The notes under the pieces were generated by a model. It ran no database searches. It saw only the letters and a list, made by a program, of their open reading frames with translations, and had not been told where the DNA came from. A stretch of DNA of 64,000 bases from Ancylostoma caninum (taxonomy: Eukaryota; Nematoda; Chromadorea; Rhabditida; Ancylostomatidae). The stretch spans positions 62,001-126,000 of the forward strand of contig JBAJFG010000344.1 of assembly GCA_037903475.1 (NCBI GenBank). The letters are read 5' to 3'. Below, piece by piece: positions 47,121 to 58,008 of the stretch. The translations under genes were made by a program, and so were the position numbers. Every line of letters starts with the position of its first letter. Within the stretch, counting starts at the first letter, position 1.

Positions 47121-47582
47121 TTATCCAGGAGCCGTATCCACGGAAGTCCCCATCGCGAGGAGAGTTCGCGTGCACGAAAGAGACTCACACACATACACAT
47201 GCACAAACAGACATACACACCCATACATACATACACTGGCGGCCACATACATATTTAGCACACCCACGATTTTCGACCACAGAATTTTCTGCATGGATGA
47301 GCAATCAAAGGCAAGTTCTAGTATGTGTTGAGAATCTATGGAGGCTTCCTTCCTGCTGCTCACCACACGCAGAAATTCACTTGGAACTTGATTAAAAAAT
47401 AAAACTCTAATTTTGTGCGTTTTCTCGAACTGGGTATAAAGGTTTTGTTTCCACCTGTGGTGAGAAGTGAAGTCTTGATTTATATTGAGCACTCTTTTCC
47501 TCAACATTTTGTTATGAAAGCTATTCGCGCACTCTCCGCACCAGATACGGAAACACACCGCCAATATTGTCAAAAATTTCAT
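47121..47582 (-). CDS. Candidate small secreted protein ORF, copy 1
   Basis: From ATG at 47580-47582 the frame starts MKFLTILAVCFRIWCGECA, a convincing signal peptide, then NSFHNKMLRKRVLNINQDF. It runs for 153 residues, the end of which is translated from a CA-rich microsatellite and is unlikely to be real. The copy in the second duplication unit (56272-56424) keeps the signal peptide but stops after 50 residues. It could be the first exon of a spliced gene, or chance. The function is unknown. It lies about 750 bp upstream of gene F on the same strand. Confidence 0.35.
   Translation of the reverse strand: MKFLTILAVCFRIWCGECANSFHNKMLRKRVLNINQDFTSHHRWKQNLYTQFEKTHKIRVLFFNQVPSEFLRVVSSRKEASIDSQHILELAFDCSSMQKILWSKIVGVLNMYVAASVCMYGCVCLFVHVYVCESLSCTRTLLAMGTSVDTAPG
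47186..47250. repeat. CA/CATA-rich microsatellite
   Basis: ACACATACACATGCACAAAC-type simple repeat. The matching tract in copy 2 is at about 56015-56080. Confidence 0.8.
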
Positions 47583-47950
47583 TTTATTAAATCTAGAGGA
47601 TAATGCAAGCGTCGGATTCTTCATGTGATTACCTGAATTAGATAAGGATTAGGGAAGAGCCCTTTCACATTTTCGTGTGCTGTCCTGATAGCTCTCTCCA
47701 AGGTTGAAATACGAATTTTATACTTCATCTATTAATCGCCCGAAATTGGCAGCGTGCTAAATATGTGGCCACCACTGTGCTCACACTTACACATCACACA
47801 TAAACACATACACATTCTACTCTATATACGCAGATTACCACTAGACCATTGCATAAAAATAAGCTCTACATTTGTATAACTATGTACACTTGAACTGCTC
47901 ACAATCAGACACAACTTTTTGGTTTGTTTCAAGGTGAAAAGGGCGTCGGT

Positions 47951-49143
47951 TGGACATTACATTTGGATTTATTTTTTTTTTTCAATTTTCGTAATCTACC
48001 ACGGCTTCTTATTTGGCCAGCCGAAGTCAAGCAAGAACATATCACTATAAAAATTGGACGAAAACATGCCATTTGATCTGTCAATTTCTTGAATCATTCT
48101 ATCTCTCTCGAAGCTCCGCGGAAGTTCCGAAGCAAAATCATGGTAGACTCATGTCAAAATCAGCATATGACAGTAGTACAAATTACAAAACGCTGCATCT
48201 GTAGAGGAAATTCTCACGGTTTTCAATATTTGATTTTTTTTTGCCCCACACTGCCTTGGAGCAACTTGTCTTGCGTATATACGAGAAAGTATGATATGTG
48301 CAAGTTCATGAGTACCATCATCAGTGAACTCTTGTGTAACTCCTTCCAAGAAAATGAAACTTTGAAAATAAAACATCCGTGACCTTTTAGTACACGACTT
48401 GAAATTTGATGGGTCATCAGCTGCACCCACTCGTCGCCCTAATGCTGTATTTGATGAGGGTACAATTGCATTAAATACACTACCTAAGATTGGTTCAGAC
48501 GCTGTCGTGTTGGCAACTTCAACCTCACTGTTTCCGCATGGTCGGGAGGCGCATCTGGAGCCGACAATGATCGACTTCGACAGCTGTCAGATTCAGATCC
48601 ATGCCAGACCACGCCTGAAGGGTCATAAGTCTTGGACGTTCACTTCACCACCATCACCGAGCTTTATTCACTATCCCACCTACCGTGCGTACTTTTTGAG
48701 TGACTACTTGCTTACGAGTTTGCGATGACATACCGCACAGATTTCATTTGGGTTCTTTGCTGCCAGGTCGTGCACTTACGCCGTTTTTGAAGAAGATTTG
48801 AAGAACTTTTCAGCTTTGCGAAGGTTTTCCAGCTATTTTCGCCGTTTTTTTTTTTTCGGAATTTCAACTAATTTCGTGTAGGCATAGCTTCAAATACCAT
48901 TCTCGGAAATTTTCTCCAATTTACTACCTCCAAAACTTTCACGATCAAAGAAAGACCTACCCCACATCCACTATTTTTGCGGAAAAGTCCGCAACACTTC
49001 TTACTGTTGTTGCGGACAAGTGAGCGACACCCCACTGTCTGCAGTGAATGTCATCTGCAGTCTACATCTCACACAATGATGATATAGAGGGCAGAAAGTC
49101 ACTTGTTATTGATAAGCATTCATTCAGCAAGCAAAACACTCAT
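47951..49143. other. Spacer between tandem copies; no gene apart from the repeat
   Basis: Holds the dispersed repeat and its continuation. ORFs at 48149-48430 and 48399-48728 show no recognisable domain. Confidence 0.45.
47997..48137. repeat. Dispersed repeat copy 2
   Basis: Near-identical to 2221-2365, including the CTCCGCGGAAGTTCCG motif. Patchy similarity to 3400-3900 continues at 48235-48650. Confidence 0.65.
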
Positions 49144-49451
49144 TCATTCCTTAATCGCACCAACAGCACCGAACTTGTTGCGGCATGCCTGGATGCAGTC
49201 TCGCTTATCCAGTGAAAAAAGTCCTGGGTTGCACTGCAATGGAACATGTTCACGTAAAGGTAAGGACCTGAATGAACCAAAGAAAAACAAAATTCAAAAT
49301 TAGTATAAAGCACCTCTAGCGCACATTGCTTATAACCCGGGGGACTGTAGGGGTTATAGTCCTCAAACCAAGGCATTCCTTCAACATTTGCAGGAGATGA
49401 AACGACAAGTAGCAGGAAGACGATGAAGAGTAGTCCTCTCAGCGAGTGCAT
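49144..49451 (-). CDS. Secreted 75-aa cysteine-hairpin peptide (two exons)
   Basis: Exon 1 49314-49451 (46 codons) and exon 2 49144-49233 (29 codons plus TGA), joined in phase 0 across an 80-bp intron with donor GTGCTT and acceptor TTGCAG. The start MHSLRGLLFIVFLLLVVSSP gives a strong signal peptide, probably cut after ANVEG. The mature ~50-aa peptide has an aromatic/Pro-rich N-terminus (MPWFEDYNPYSPPGY) and exactly four cysteines as C-x3-C-x11-C-x3-C, the pattern of a disulphide-linked helical hairpin. I do not recognise a family; several secreted peptide groups use this scaffold, so no activity is claimed. An upstream in-frame ATG at 49515-49517 exists but would add a leader before the signal peptide. 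Confidence 0.75.
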
Positions 49452-51639
49452 TTTCAGATGCCAGATGATCTGCAAGAAGGAGTCGCGACATTCAAGTTTG
49501 ATATCGTAAGAAGTCATTCACTTCGCCAGAAGAGAGCATTCAGCACACTGTTGAGCAAAATGGCTACACTTTGTTGCAAAGTCTGACTACATTCCGACGC
49601 CCACGTCTTCAAGACAGCGTTCCATCTCAGAATCGATTCGGAGAATGAAATTTCAAAAAAGTTGTCAGGTTACGCTGACTACAATGGTATGCACATTTCC
49701 TCACAAGAGATCCAGAAAACTCCTTTTGAACCTCTACTTTTCGGAGAGTTCGAGGTACCCTCTGCGACAACTACCACAGGGATCGCATTGGCGACAGATC
49801 GGGATCGATATCGCCGCTGCCACAGCATGCAACAACTCTGCAACTCCTTGTGATAGCTGCGGTCGTCGCAAACTCTCCAGAAATAAGGCGTTCAAAAAGA
49901 GGTTTTTTGGCGCTTTTGTGATGAAGTATGTATACCAATGTGATCAACGGCTCCGAACGATTTTTCGGATGTTGAGAGCACAAAATTGATTCTGAGGTGA
50001 AGCACTCCCTCTGAGTGACTGAGACTTTGAAGGAAGAAATGTGTTGCACATTCGGCCTCACCTAGTAGGCCTTTTATAGAACCGTTTTTAATATCTCGAG
50101 TCAAACGCCAGAACGCTTTGCTCGTCGTGACGTTTTGGGTGTCACGCGTGATTTCGCATGAAGATATGTACATTAAGGGAAGAAAATGTTAACTTTGGAG
50201 AGTTGAAGAGAAGTAGAGAAAAACAAAATCCAGCGCCAGTATGGAGACCTTTTTCAAGACATGAATCAGACCCCAATTTGAAGACACGTTTATAATATTC
50301 GGAGCCATGTCTCAAAACACTTTGCTCTTTGAGGCATTTTTGGCGTCATTTTCCATGTCGTCATGCGTCTTTCTAGAAAGAAGGAAAATACCAAGTGTTC
50401 GGAAACCGCCGAATCAGGCTCTGCTGCTGCCCACTCACACCTTCCTTCCGTACCATTAGCACAGGATGCACATTAGCACAGTGCGAGCGTGTATTGGCAT
50501 ATCGGAAAAATGCCACAGTTCTCCTTCCCAAGGATCCAGAAATGGACGGAGGATGGGTTTGAGTACGTGGGTCCGTTCCTTTTTCTCATTTGAGTTATGT
50601 GCAAAATAAAAAGCTTGCCCTTAGCTCCTAGTGTTGTGTTCTGTGTTCCGAAACTCTTGGGCTTTGCTTTGCCCGATAGATCAAAAATAACAGAAAACGG
50701 TTCAATGGATATTTTATTGTAGGTAACGAGTAGTAAGAGCAACTTCTTCCGGCTGCGAACGTATGCGTATGAGTTGGAGGTCAGCTCGATCGGTCTTCTC
50801 TTCACGGTACGTGGAGCGACCACTGACTAGCGAATGAAACTACATAATCAGAACCTCCAAAATCGTTGTGACCCACTCACCATCCGGAATTGAATCAACC
50901 ATCCTAGTAGGCACCAGTTCTTGTTTCTCCCGGATAGCCACTTCTGAAACCCAGGCAGGTCAGACTTGGAAATTCAAAAAGCCTTTAGTTACTGAACGGT
51001 TTCATGCGACCATTTCCCAGCTCTTTGCTGTTCAGAAACCTAGTACAAAGAAATGAAAATAGGCTCTGGCACCGTACTGCATCTTTTCTGTGACGCTGAG
51101 CTGTGCTTCTCTAATTATCCTCTAGATTGTCAACTCGTTATTCTTTTTTGCTTGTGGTGCGTCTGAGGGTAGGAGTGTGAAGAAAAGGACATTTTTTAAA
51201 ATGATTTTTCATTCCTGCGCCCTTTTAGCATGCACTTAGTTGTGTTTGTTGATGATTCCCTGCCGAAGATCATTTTATAGAAACCTCCTTATTCTACTAA
51301 TGGCGATCCACGCAATGTCACTGGACCAAGGTTACTGCATTTATTGTTGTTGAACAGCACTTTGTGGATAGTGAATCCAAGGTGCCCTTTCTTCACATCA
51401 ATTTCCTTCAAGATTTGCAAGATCTATCGTGTTTGTTTAAATACTTGCAATGCTAGCAGCAATTATGACGCACCATTCTGATGTATCATATAAAGAAGTA
51501 AATATTGCTGAGACGCAAAGCCTCCATAGAGCCCCTTAAGACTTGTCTCTTTCAGATAGGAAATTGAAATTTCTAAACGACTGCTGTTCCAGCATCACTT
51601 TGCAAGAAAGCATTCTTTGAGAATTGAATGAGATTTGTC
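49452..51639. other. No gene recognised
   Basis: ORFs at 49645-50061 and 50473-50823 have no known motif, and no splice-supported exon set was found. Confidence 0.45.
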
Positions 51640-54233
51640 TTACATATCCGCATTAGCTCGTACAGTATCCAGCAATTCTCACTAGCCGTTGCAGATAGAA
51701 ACACTAGTTGTGGAATATAACACTGTGTAAAAGTTGTGCAAATGTAATACTCGTCTGACCTTGGTGTTGTTCAAAATCTCTCGACAATGTCATTGATGGA
51801 ATGAAATTGATTTTCTTGGCGTTGGCATTTGATGGATCCATGATGCAAGATCTCTTCTCCCCGCCATTCCGTCATGTAACAGAATTCTCGTGGATTCTAG
51901 TGCAAATGTTGGATGTTCTCTTGCTCTTGCATTATTTGATTTCATAGTTGTATTTGTGGACCACAGATCGGTACAATCAAACAGTATGAATAGCATGCAC
52001 CCAATGCATGGTTATACAGGACGCTTTCCGTACACGCCGTATCAGACGTCTGCAGGGCACTAATCCAGAGATGCAACTTTGGCCTTCAGTCTGACAGTGC
52101 ATATTCTCCCATATGTTCAGCAAAATGAAACGCTGTGTGGATCTACTGACATGAATTTCCAATTTTGTCAATGTTGAGTGAATGAGAAAGAACTGAAAAT
52201 GAGCGAAGCAGCCGTCCTATCCGCACCAAGGAGTTACAGCGCGCAGCTTTGCCGCGCCGCAATACTAACTTCTGCAGACAGTCCACAACATTGTAGAACA
52301 GAAGTAATTTTCATAGCAGTCAGCTGGTTGGGACCTCTCGGGAAGGTTGCGAACAAGGGTTTCCTCGGAACTACTTCCAGGGGCTCTAGTACATAATAGA
52401 GAAGATGCATATTACTTTCACGTCAACACTACTTGGAAAACTTGTTGGCGATAAGCTATTCATTTCGAAAAGATTTTACTAGAAACTGGAAAAAGCAGGT
52501 GCTTTACTCTGCGTTCACTCAGAACCAGTTCTGTTACTGGCTTCATAGTGGTAACTATCACTGTCACTGGTACACCTCCGAGGGGCGGGGCGCCACGTGG
52601 CAAGAAGCGGGTAGAACGCAGGACATGGGGGGAGGCGCAGAACGCAGGTTGAACGACATCACAATTAATCGGGCAGCAGCTAGCCCTCTCAACGCAGTCG
52701 AAGCATGGGGTGTGCTGCTCGCTATACTTTCACCAATTAATGCATTAGATACCTATCGATTTATTCGAAATTCGACAATTCGATTCCGAACAAGTCTATA
52801 AATTGAATGTTTGCAAAGGAGAAGCACATCAATCCTTTCTGAACGATAAGAAGGCATTTAGCCCTTTCTCCTTCGTCACATTCAAATTCTTCTGATCTAG
52901 TCTTGAATGAATAATAGATGAACTGATTATTCGATATTTATTCGTTCCTAAGTATATAACAAGCAGCAGGCGAAGTGCAGCAGTTTTTCCTCAGGAAGCG
53001 ATTTCTGCCTTCCATTCCTTGAGGGTGTGGCTTAGCAGGTTCCACTGCATTCACCTTCTCCAGTTGTCGAAGATAGACATAACGAAGCGTGGCGCTGCGC
53101 CGTTTTTCTTGTACGCTCGAAAATGAGCGAACAACCAACTCAGACGATTTTCTTGTACGCCGATGCGAACAAGAGTGCCATCAACATTGTCATGGCATTC
53201 GACCCAGTGTTCGTTAGCCATGCAACCGCGAGTTGTTGGTTCTGACGTTTCGCTTCGGACGATACTCTCATCAAGGCCATTTACCCAATGCGTGAGCTTC
53301 TGTGGAACAAGGTGTGCTCCGCCGGAGTGGCTGGTAAGCAACATGATGGGAAGCATCAATATTTAAAACACTCAATGACCAATACAAGGCGATGACGTTC
53401 ATGGATGGAGAAAAGAGACATCAACGTGTCCAGATGCACATTTTGCTCGACCAATTGCACCCTTACATGCCTTCCTTGACTCGTAGGCAAAAGAACATCT
53501 CAACCCGCTCTCTATACTCAACACTTTGTTCAGTAACTTAAGCACTCCTTGGCTTAGCAACACTTTGCCAACTTTGACTAGTTTCGAGCATTGACTGATA
53601 ACTTCATCGCACTGTGGCGACGTGATTCATGACCTTGCTGTGCTGAATCTTTCCCTGATAGGTGGCTGTGGGTGATGGATGCACACGACCATAATTAATA
53701 TCATGTCTTGGAATTTTCTAATGGAAGTGAAAAATTTCGAAGACTGACAAAAATTCAGCGTGTCTCATTTGCTCCCCGATAACCGTATATTTCCTATCTA
53801 GAAAAAGCATCAAAAGCTGTAACCTCAATCCTATTTATTATCAACTCACCACTAATCAAAGATTTTATGACTTTAGAATTTGCTGTGAAAAATGCAAACT
53901 ATTGTGGCCTGAATATTCTTTGCGACCTTTTTGAATGGTTCTTCTTCCTTTTTGTTCTTACTAAAGTGGCTAACTCGAGCATACATAGGTAGGCCACCTT
54001 AGCCGTTCGGTAATGCTCAGTGTTCTTGTGGTTCTGAATAATCTCAGCACAGCGTCATATGAAAATAAACAGGCAATGTATGGTTCTATGGCATGTTGTG
54101 TCTGGTCGAAAGTTTTGTTGTTACTCACAATCAGTGTATTCAGAGCCGAGAAGTCATTGCTATCAGTTTATTGACGGGAAAAACTTCTACGCAGTTACAT
54201 GAGTCACTGTTCGAGGTGAAGGTCCAACTGTAT

Positions 54234-55656
54234 TCATTGTACGTAACAGAGATTGTCCTCACAATAAGAACGTTTGTAGAGGGTGCAGTCTTGGTCCACT
54301 TTGCAGTAGCTTCCTCCTTCGAGGCTTTCACCGTCCTGAGGTCTGCAAAATCATTACTAAAGTCCAATAACAAGCAGGGCTAAATCAGATTACGTTTAAA
54401 GTTAATTTGCAGAATTTAAAAATGAGGTGAAACCCTTCATGGCATCTTACTTCTTGTCGTAGAGGCACACGAACTCCATTTTGCGATTGCTCTTCGAGTT
54501 GGCTTTCTTCAGTTTTCCCCAGCACCCAAAACGCGCAGCTTTTGGATATATCAACTGCAAATTTAAATTTATTTGATCTCGGCAAAAAAAATGATAACTG
54601 TTCAATGTACCTGTCTCAAGGAACTTTCATTCTTGAACGAAGTCGGCAAAATCTTCTCAAGTGCAGCATTAGAGCTGCCTTGATACTCACTAAAAAGTAT
54701 CAATTAGAGTTCTTAAGGCGAGAAAGTGTTGTAGTCTATATCTTCAAATTGATAACCCCGAGAAGTTGATCATGCCACGATTGAACAAAGCAGCGAATCC
54801 AGGAAGGGCCATCTCATGGCTGGTCTCCTCTTCCAGAGAGCAATCGTATACCTAAAAGCACACTGTATAATTAAATTCTCACTCCAATATACGTGTGTAT
54901 GCGCTATAAGGATGCAATCTCAGTTGTAAATTTTGGGTAAAGTCGGGCTTGAGAAGCCTTCTAGATGAATTCTTTTTCTGTTGAGGTCAGAATTTCTGGT
55001 TGTTACGTCCGTTGACAATGATACCATGCTGTTTTCCTAGAATCAGTGACAATAACGATTTCTGCTGGAACCGCTGGGTTTTTTTTTGTTTTTGCTTCAT
55101 GTCATTGCTTTTTATTCTGTGGTTAATGTCACACGAATACCAGCTCACTTTTAGGCTTAAGGTTAGGCTCAAGGTTAGGCTTAGGCTTGGTTTTCATGCA
55201 GGGACCTACGCCTTTGGATGCCCCACCCTCTTTCCTTGTTACTATGGTTTTTTGGGAAGACGGTTCCATGATCAAAATAAAGTTGGACGCTCACATTTAG
55301 ACACTATTCAGCTAGGCTCTTTACTCACCAATCCGTACATCTCTCGGGCTGGTCCAAGGCTGTTCCTATTAACAACTGCTTCTCCTTTGCCGACGCTTTG
55401 ACGAAGTTCATTGTGAAAATTGTTAAGAACTGTTCTCCAAGGATGATGCAGCATACACTTCTCAGCGTGATCTAGAACGCAGATTTCTGTCTGCATCTAC
55501 AGTGGAATACAGCACTTTGCCTACCTAGCACAAGCTCTACGGCGTTGTTGGGTAGCACTGAGCACAGCACCTAGGAGTGGACATTAGGTTGAACCTATCC
55601 AGAAACGTATGACGGACTGAACGTACCGTAACCAGAAGAATTGCAAACATTACCAT
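54234..55656 (-). CDS. CAP/ASP-like secreted protein, gene G (201 aa, seven exons)
   Basis: Tandem twin of gene F. Exons: 55627-55656, 55525-55570, 55329-55471, 54757-54851, 54611-54689, 54451-54554, 54234-54342, with every length and phase identical to F and all splice dinucleotides intact. By my reading the protein differs from F at five positions: Arg to His in the HRPW motif, Gly to Arg before NSLGPA, Ala to Thr in EEEAS, Thr to Asn in MITF, and Asp to Ala in SSNDA. The signal peptide, FHNEL, YDC, RFGCWG and the C-x5-C-x7-C-x4-C tail are all kept. TATA and AATAAA signals are also duplicated. Confidence 0.88.
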
Positions 55657-55689
55657 GTTGCTGATATGTCTTGCATATCCTTTGGCTCC

Positions 55690-55697
55690 TTTATATT
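55690..55697 (-). promoter_or_regulatory. TATA-like box of gene G
   Basis: AATATAAA on the minus strand, at the place where gene F has TATATAAA. Confidence 0.55.
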
Positions 55698-56014
55698 GCG
55701 CGGGATCCATTCATGGATGTGCCACCAGCTGGAATAACATGATAATTTGTCTAGGATATTTTGAACCGAACTGCACTTTGATGGCTCTGGCTATAGTCAT
55801 ACAAACCAATTTGAGAAGATTACGTCTAGGTTCATGTCTAGGACATCGATATTCTGTACAGACGTCTGATGGTCCAATAGAATGTTTTCGCTGGACGTGG
55901 ATCAAAGGAGCGATTATTACACCGCCCTGGCTGTTTGGGAAACGATAACACGTTATCCAGGAGCCGTATCCACGAAAGTCCCCATCGCGGGGAGAGTTCG
56001 CGTGCACGAAAGGT

Positions 56015-56080
56015 TCACACACATACACATGCACACACAGACATACACACACATACATACATACACTGGCGGCCACATAC
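56015..56080. repeat. CA/CATA-rich microsatellite (copy 2)
   Basis: Counterpart of 47186-47250. A related short CA tract lies near 56940-56970. Confidence 0.8.
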
Positions 56081-56271
56081 ATATTTAGCACACCCACGAT
56101 TTTCGACCACAGAATTTTCTGCATATCTCAGCCCTAGGATGAGCAATCAAAGCCAAGTTCTAGTATGTGTTGAGAATTTATGGAGGCTTCCTTCCTGTTG
56201 CTCACCACGCGCAGAAATTCACTTAGAACTTGATTAAAAAATAAAACTCTAATTTTGTCCGTTTTCTCAAA

Positions 56272-56424
56272 CTAGGTAGAAAGGTTTTGTTTGCAGCTGT
56301 GGTGAGAAGTGAAGTCTTGGTTTATATTGAGCACTCTTTTCCTCAACATTTTGTTATGAAAGCTATTCGCGCACTCTCCGCACCAGATACAGAAACACAC
56401 CGCCAAAATTGTCAAAAATTTCAT
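56272..56424 (-). CDS. Candidate small secreted protein ORF, copy 2 (50 aa)
   Basis: Starts MKFLTILAVCFCIWCGECA and ends ..HHSCKQNLST, where copy 1 reads on. Conservation of the signal peptide in both copies supports a gene, but the duplication is too recent for this to weigh much. Confidence 0.35.
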   Translation of the reverse strand: MKFLTILAVCFCIWCGECANSFHNKMLRKRVLNINQDFTSHHSCKQNLST

Positions 56425-57105
56425 CTTATTAAATCTCGAGAATAATGCGAGTGTCGGATTCTTCCTGTGATTATCTGAATGCCTGTTAGTAGCACAAATT
56501 GGAGAAAAATCCACAGCCGAAGCTCATGGTTTCTGCTTGTAATCACCATGAATCTTTTTTTCGCAATTTTTTTAGCTATGCTGACGATCGTTGTTCTTCC
56601 CTGAGGTGAACAACTGCGCATCAAAACTACTATAGTAAATTGCGCACTAATATTCAGAATAAAATCACATTTCCTCTCGATTTGCTAAACTGATGTAAGA
56701 GTGCAACGTGAGTATCTTCAAAAGTATTGCATTTTGAGCTGTAAACGCGAAGAATGAGCACTGTTCCATAGAGAAACACTTTCTTGAGGAGTAGAATAGA
56801 AATAAGGAAGAGAACACTATGCCCTAGCACATTTCCGAGTATTGTATTGATAGCTCCTTCCAAGCTTGAAATACGAATTTTATATTTTCATCTGTTAATC
56901 GCCCGAAACTGTCAGCGTGCTAAATATGTGGCCACCATTGTACGCACACATACACATACACACATACACATTCTACTTCATATTTACAGATTACCACTAG
57001 GCCATTGCTTAGAAATAAGCTCTAAATAACTATGTAAATCCGAACTGCTCACAATCAGACACAACTCTTCGGTTCGTTTCGTGCTGAAATGGGCGTCGGT
57101 TGGAC

Positions 57106-57740
57106 ATATCCGCATTAGCTCGTACAGTATCCTGCAATTCTCATTGGCCGTTGCAGATAGGACTACGAGTTGTGGAATACAATAATGTGTAAAAGTTTTG
57201 CAAATGTAATACTCGTCTAACCTTGTTGTTGTTCAAAATCTCTCGACAACGTCATTGATGGAATGAAATTGATTTTCTTGGCGCTGGCATTATTTCCATG
57301 ATGGGCGCATAATGCAACATCTCTTCTCCTCGCCATTCTGCCACGTTACAGAATTCTCGTGGATTCTAGTGCAAATATTGGATGTTCTCTTGCTCTTGCA
57401 TTATTTGGTTCCATAGTTGCACTTGTGAACAATAGATCGGTACAATCAAACAGTATGAATAGCACGCATCCAACGCATGGTTATACAGGACGCGTTCCGG
57501 CCACGCCCTATCAGACGTCTGCAAGGCACTAATCCAGAGATGCAACTTTGGCTTTCAGTCTGAGAGTGCATAGTCTCCCATATCTTCAACAAAATAAAAC
57601 GCTGTGTGGATCTACTGGCATGGATTTCCAATTTTGTCAAATAAATGAAAAAAAAACTGAAAATGAGCGAAGCAGCCGTCCTGTTCACGCCCAGGAGCCG
57701 CAGCACGCAGCTGAGTTGCCGCGCCGCAAGACTGGTGCGA
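57106..57740 (+). repeat. Third, partial copy of the tandem unit
   Basis: Matches 51640-52270, through the TATCAGACGTCTGCA and TGAGCGAAGCAGCCGTCCT strings, then leaves homology at the GC-rich TTGCCGCGCCGCAA. It shows that the unit was once repeated at least three times. Confidence 0.85.
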
Positions 57741-58008
57741 TGCGGCCCCCTTTTTCTGCGATGCAATAATGATTTCAGTGGAATTCTTATTTCCCTTAAG
57801 CTGGAAGAATCATTACACTGTGTACGGTTCTGTAGTTGAGGTGCAAGTAACTGCACTGTGCTACCAGCACAAATTGAGTTTCCATTATTGTGTGGTGTTT
57901 TTTTTTTATCATTGAAGTTTTTGACCAACAATACATACCTCTCTTTATACTTTGCAAATCAAGAGTTCTAGACGTTCTTCAAATTTTTATTCCAGTTCCT
58001 CCCACAAA

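Larger units (their letters stand above)
42830..47950 (+). repeat. Tandem duplication copy 1 (carries gene F)
   Basis: Direct repeat of about 52270-57100 at an offset near 8.82-8.83 kb over most of its length, about 96% by eye, including introns and intergenic sequence. Differences: the 576-bp PLE insertion at 43034-43609 (this copy only) and the absence of the ~370 bp at 56475-56845. The 43.6-45.3 kb part holds no recognised gene (ORFs at 43629-43914 and 44083-44757 have no domains). Confidence 0.92.
51640..57100 (+). repeat. Tandem duplication copy 2 (carries gene G)
   Basis: Begins with sequence also found at 57106-57740 (CATATCCGCATTAGCTCG..) and continues as the direct repeat of 42830-47950. 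The unit is about 5.4 kb. No gene other than G is recognised; 52.4-53.6 kb holds unassigned ORFs, of which the minus one at 53051-53359 is longest. Confidence 0.9.

Noticed and set aside
52433..52801. 122-codon ORF as a gene in tandem unit 2
   Set aside because: The corresponding sequence in unit 1 (43.6-43.9 kb) does not keep the frame, and no known motif is visible.
55711..56124. 137-codon minus ORF with a run of Cys and Val
   Set aside because: The Cys-rich part is translation of a CA microsatellite, and the rest overlaps the promoter and first-exon region of gene G.
42830..57740. A CRISPR-like or satellite array
   Set aside because: The repeats are multi-kilobase gene-bearing units, and the short tandem units at 41.9-42.2 kb belong to one transposon interior; there are no uniform spacers.
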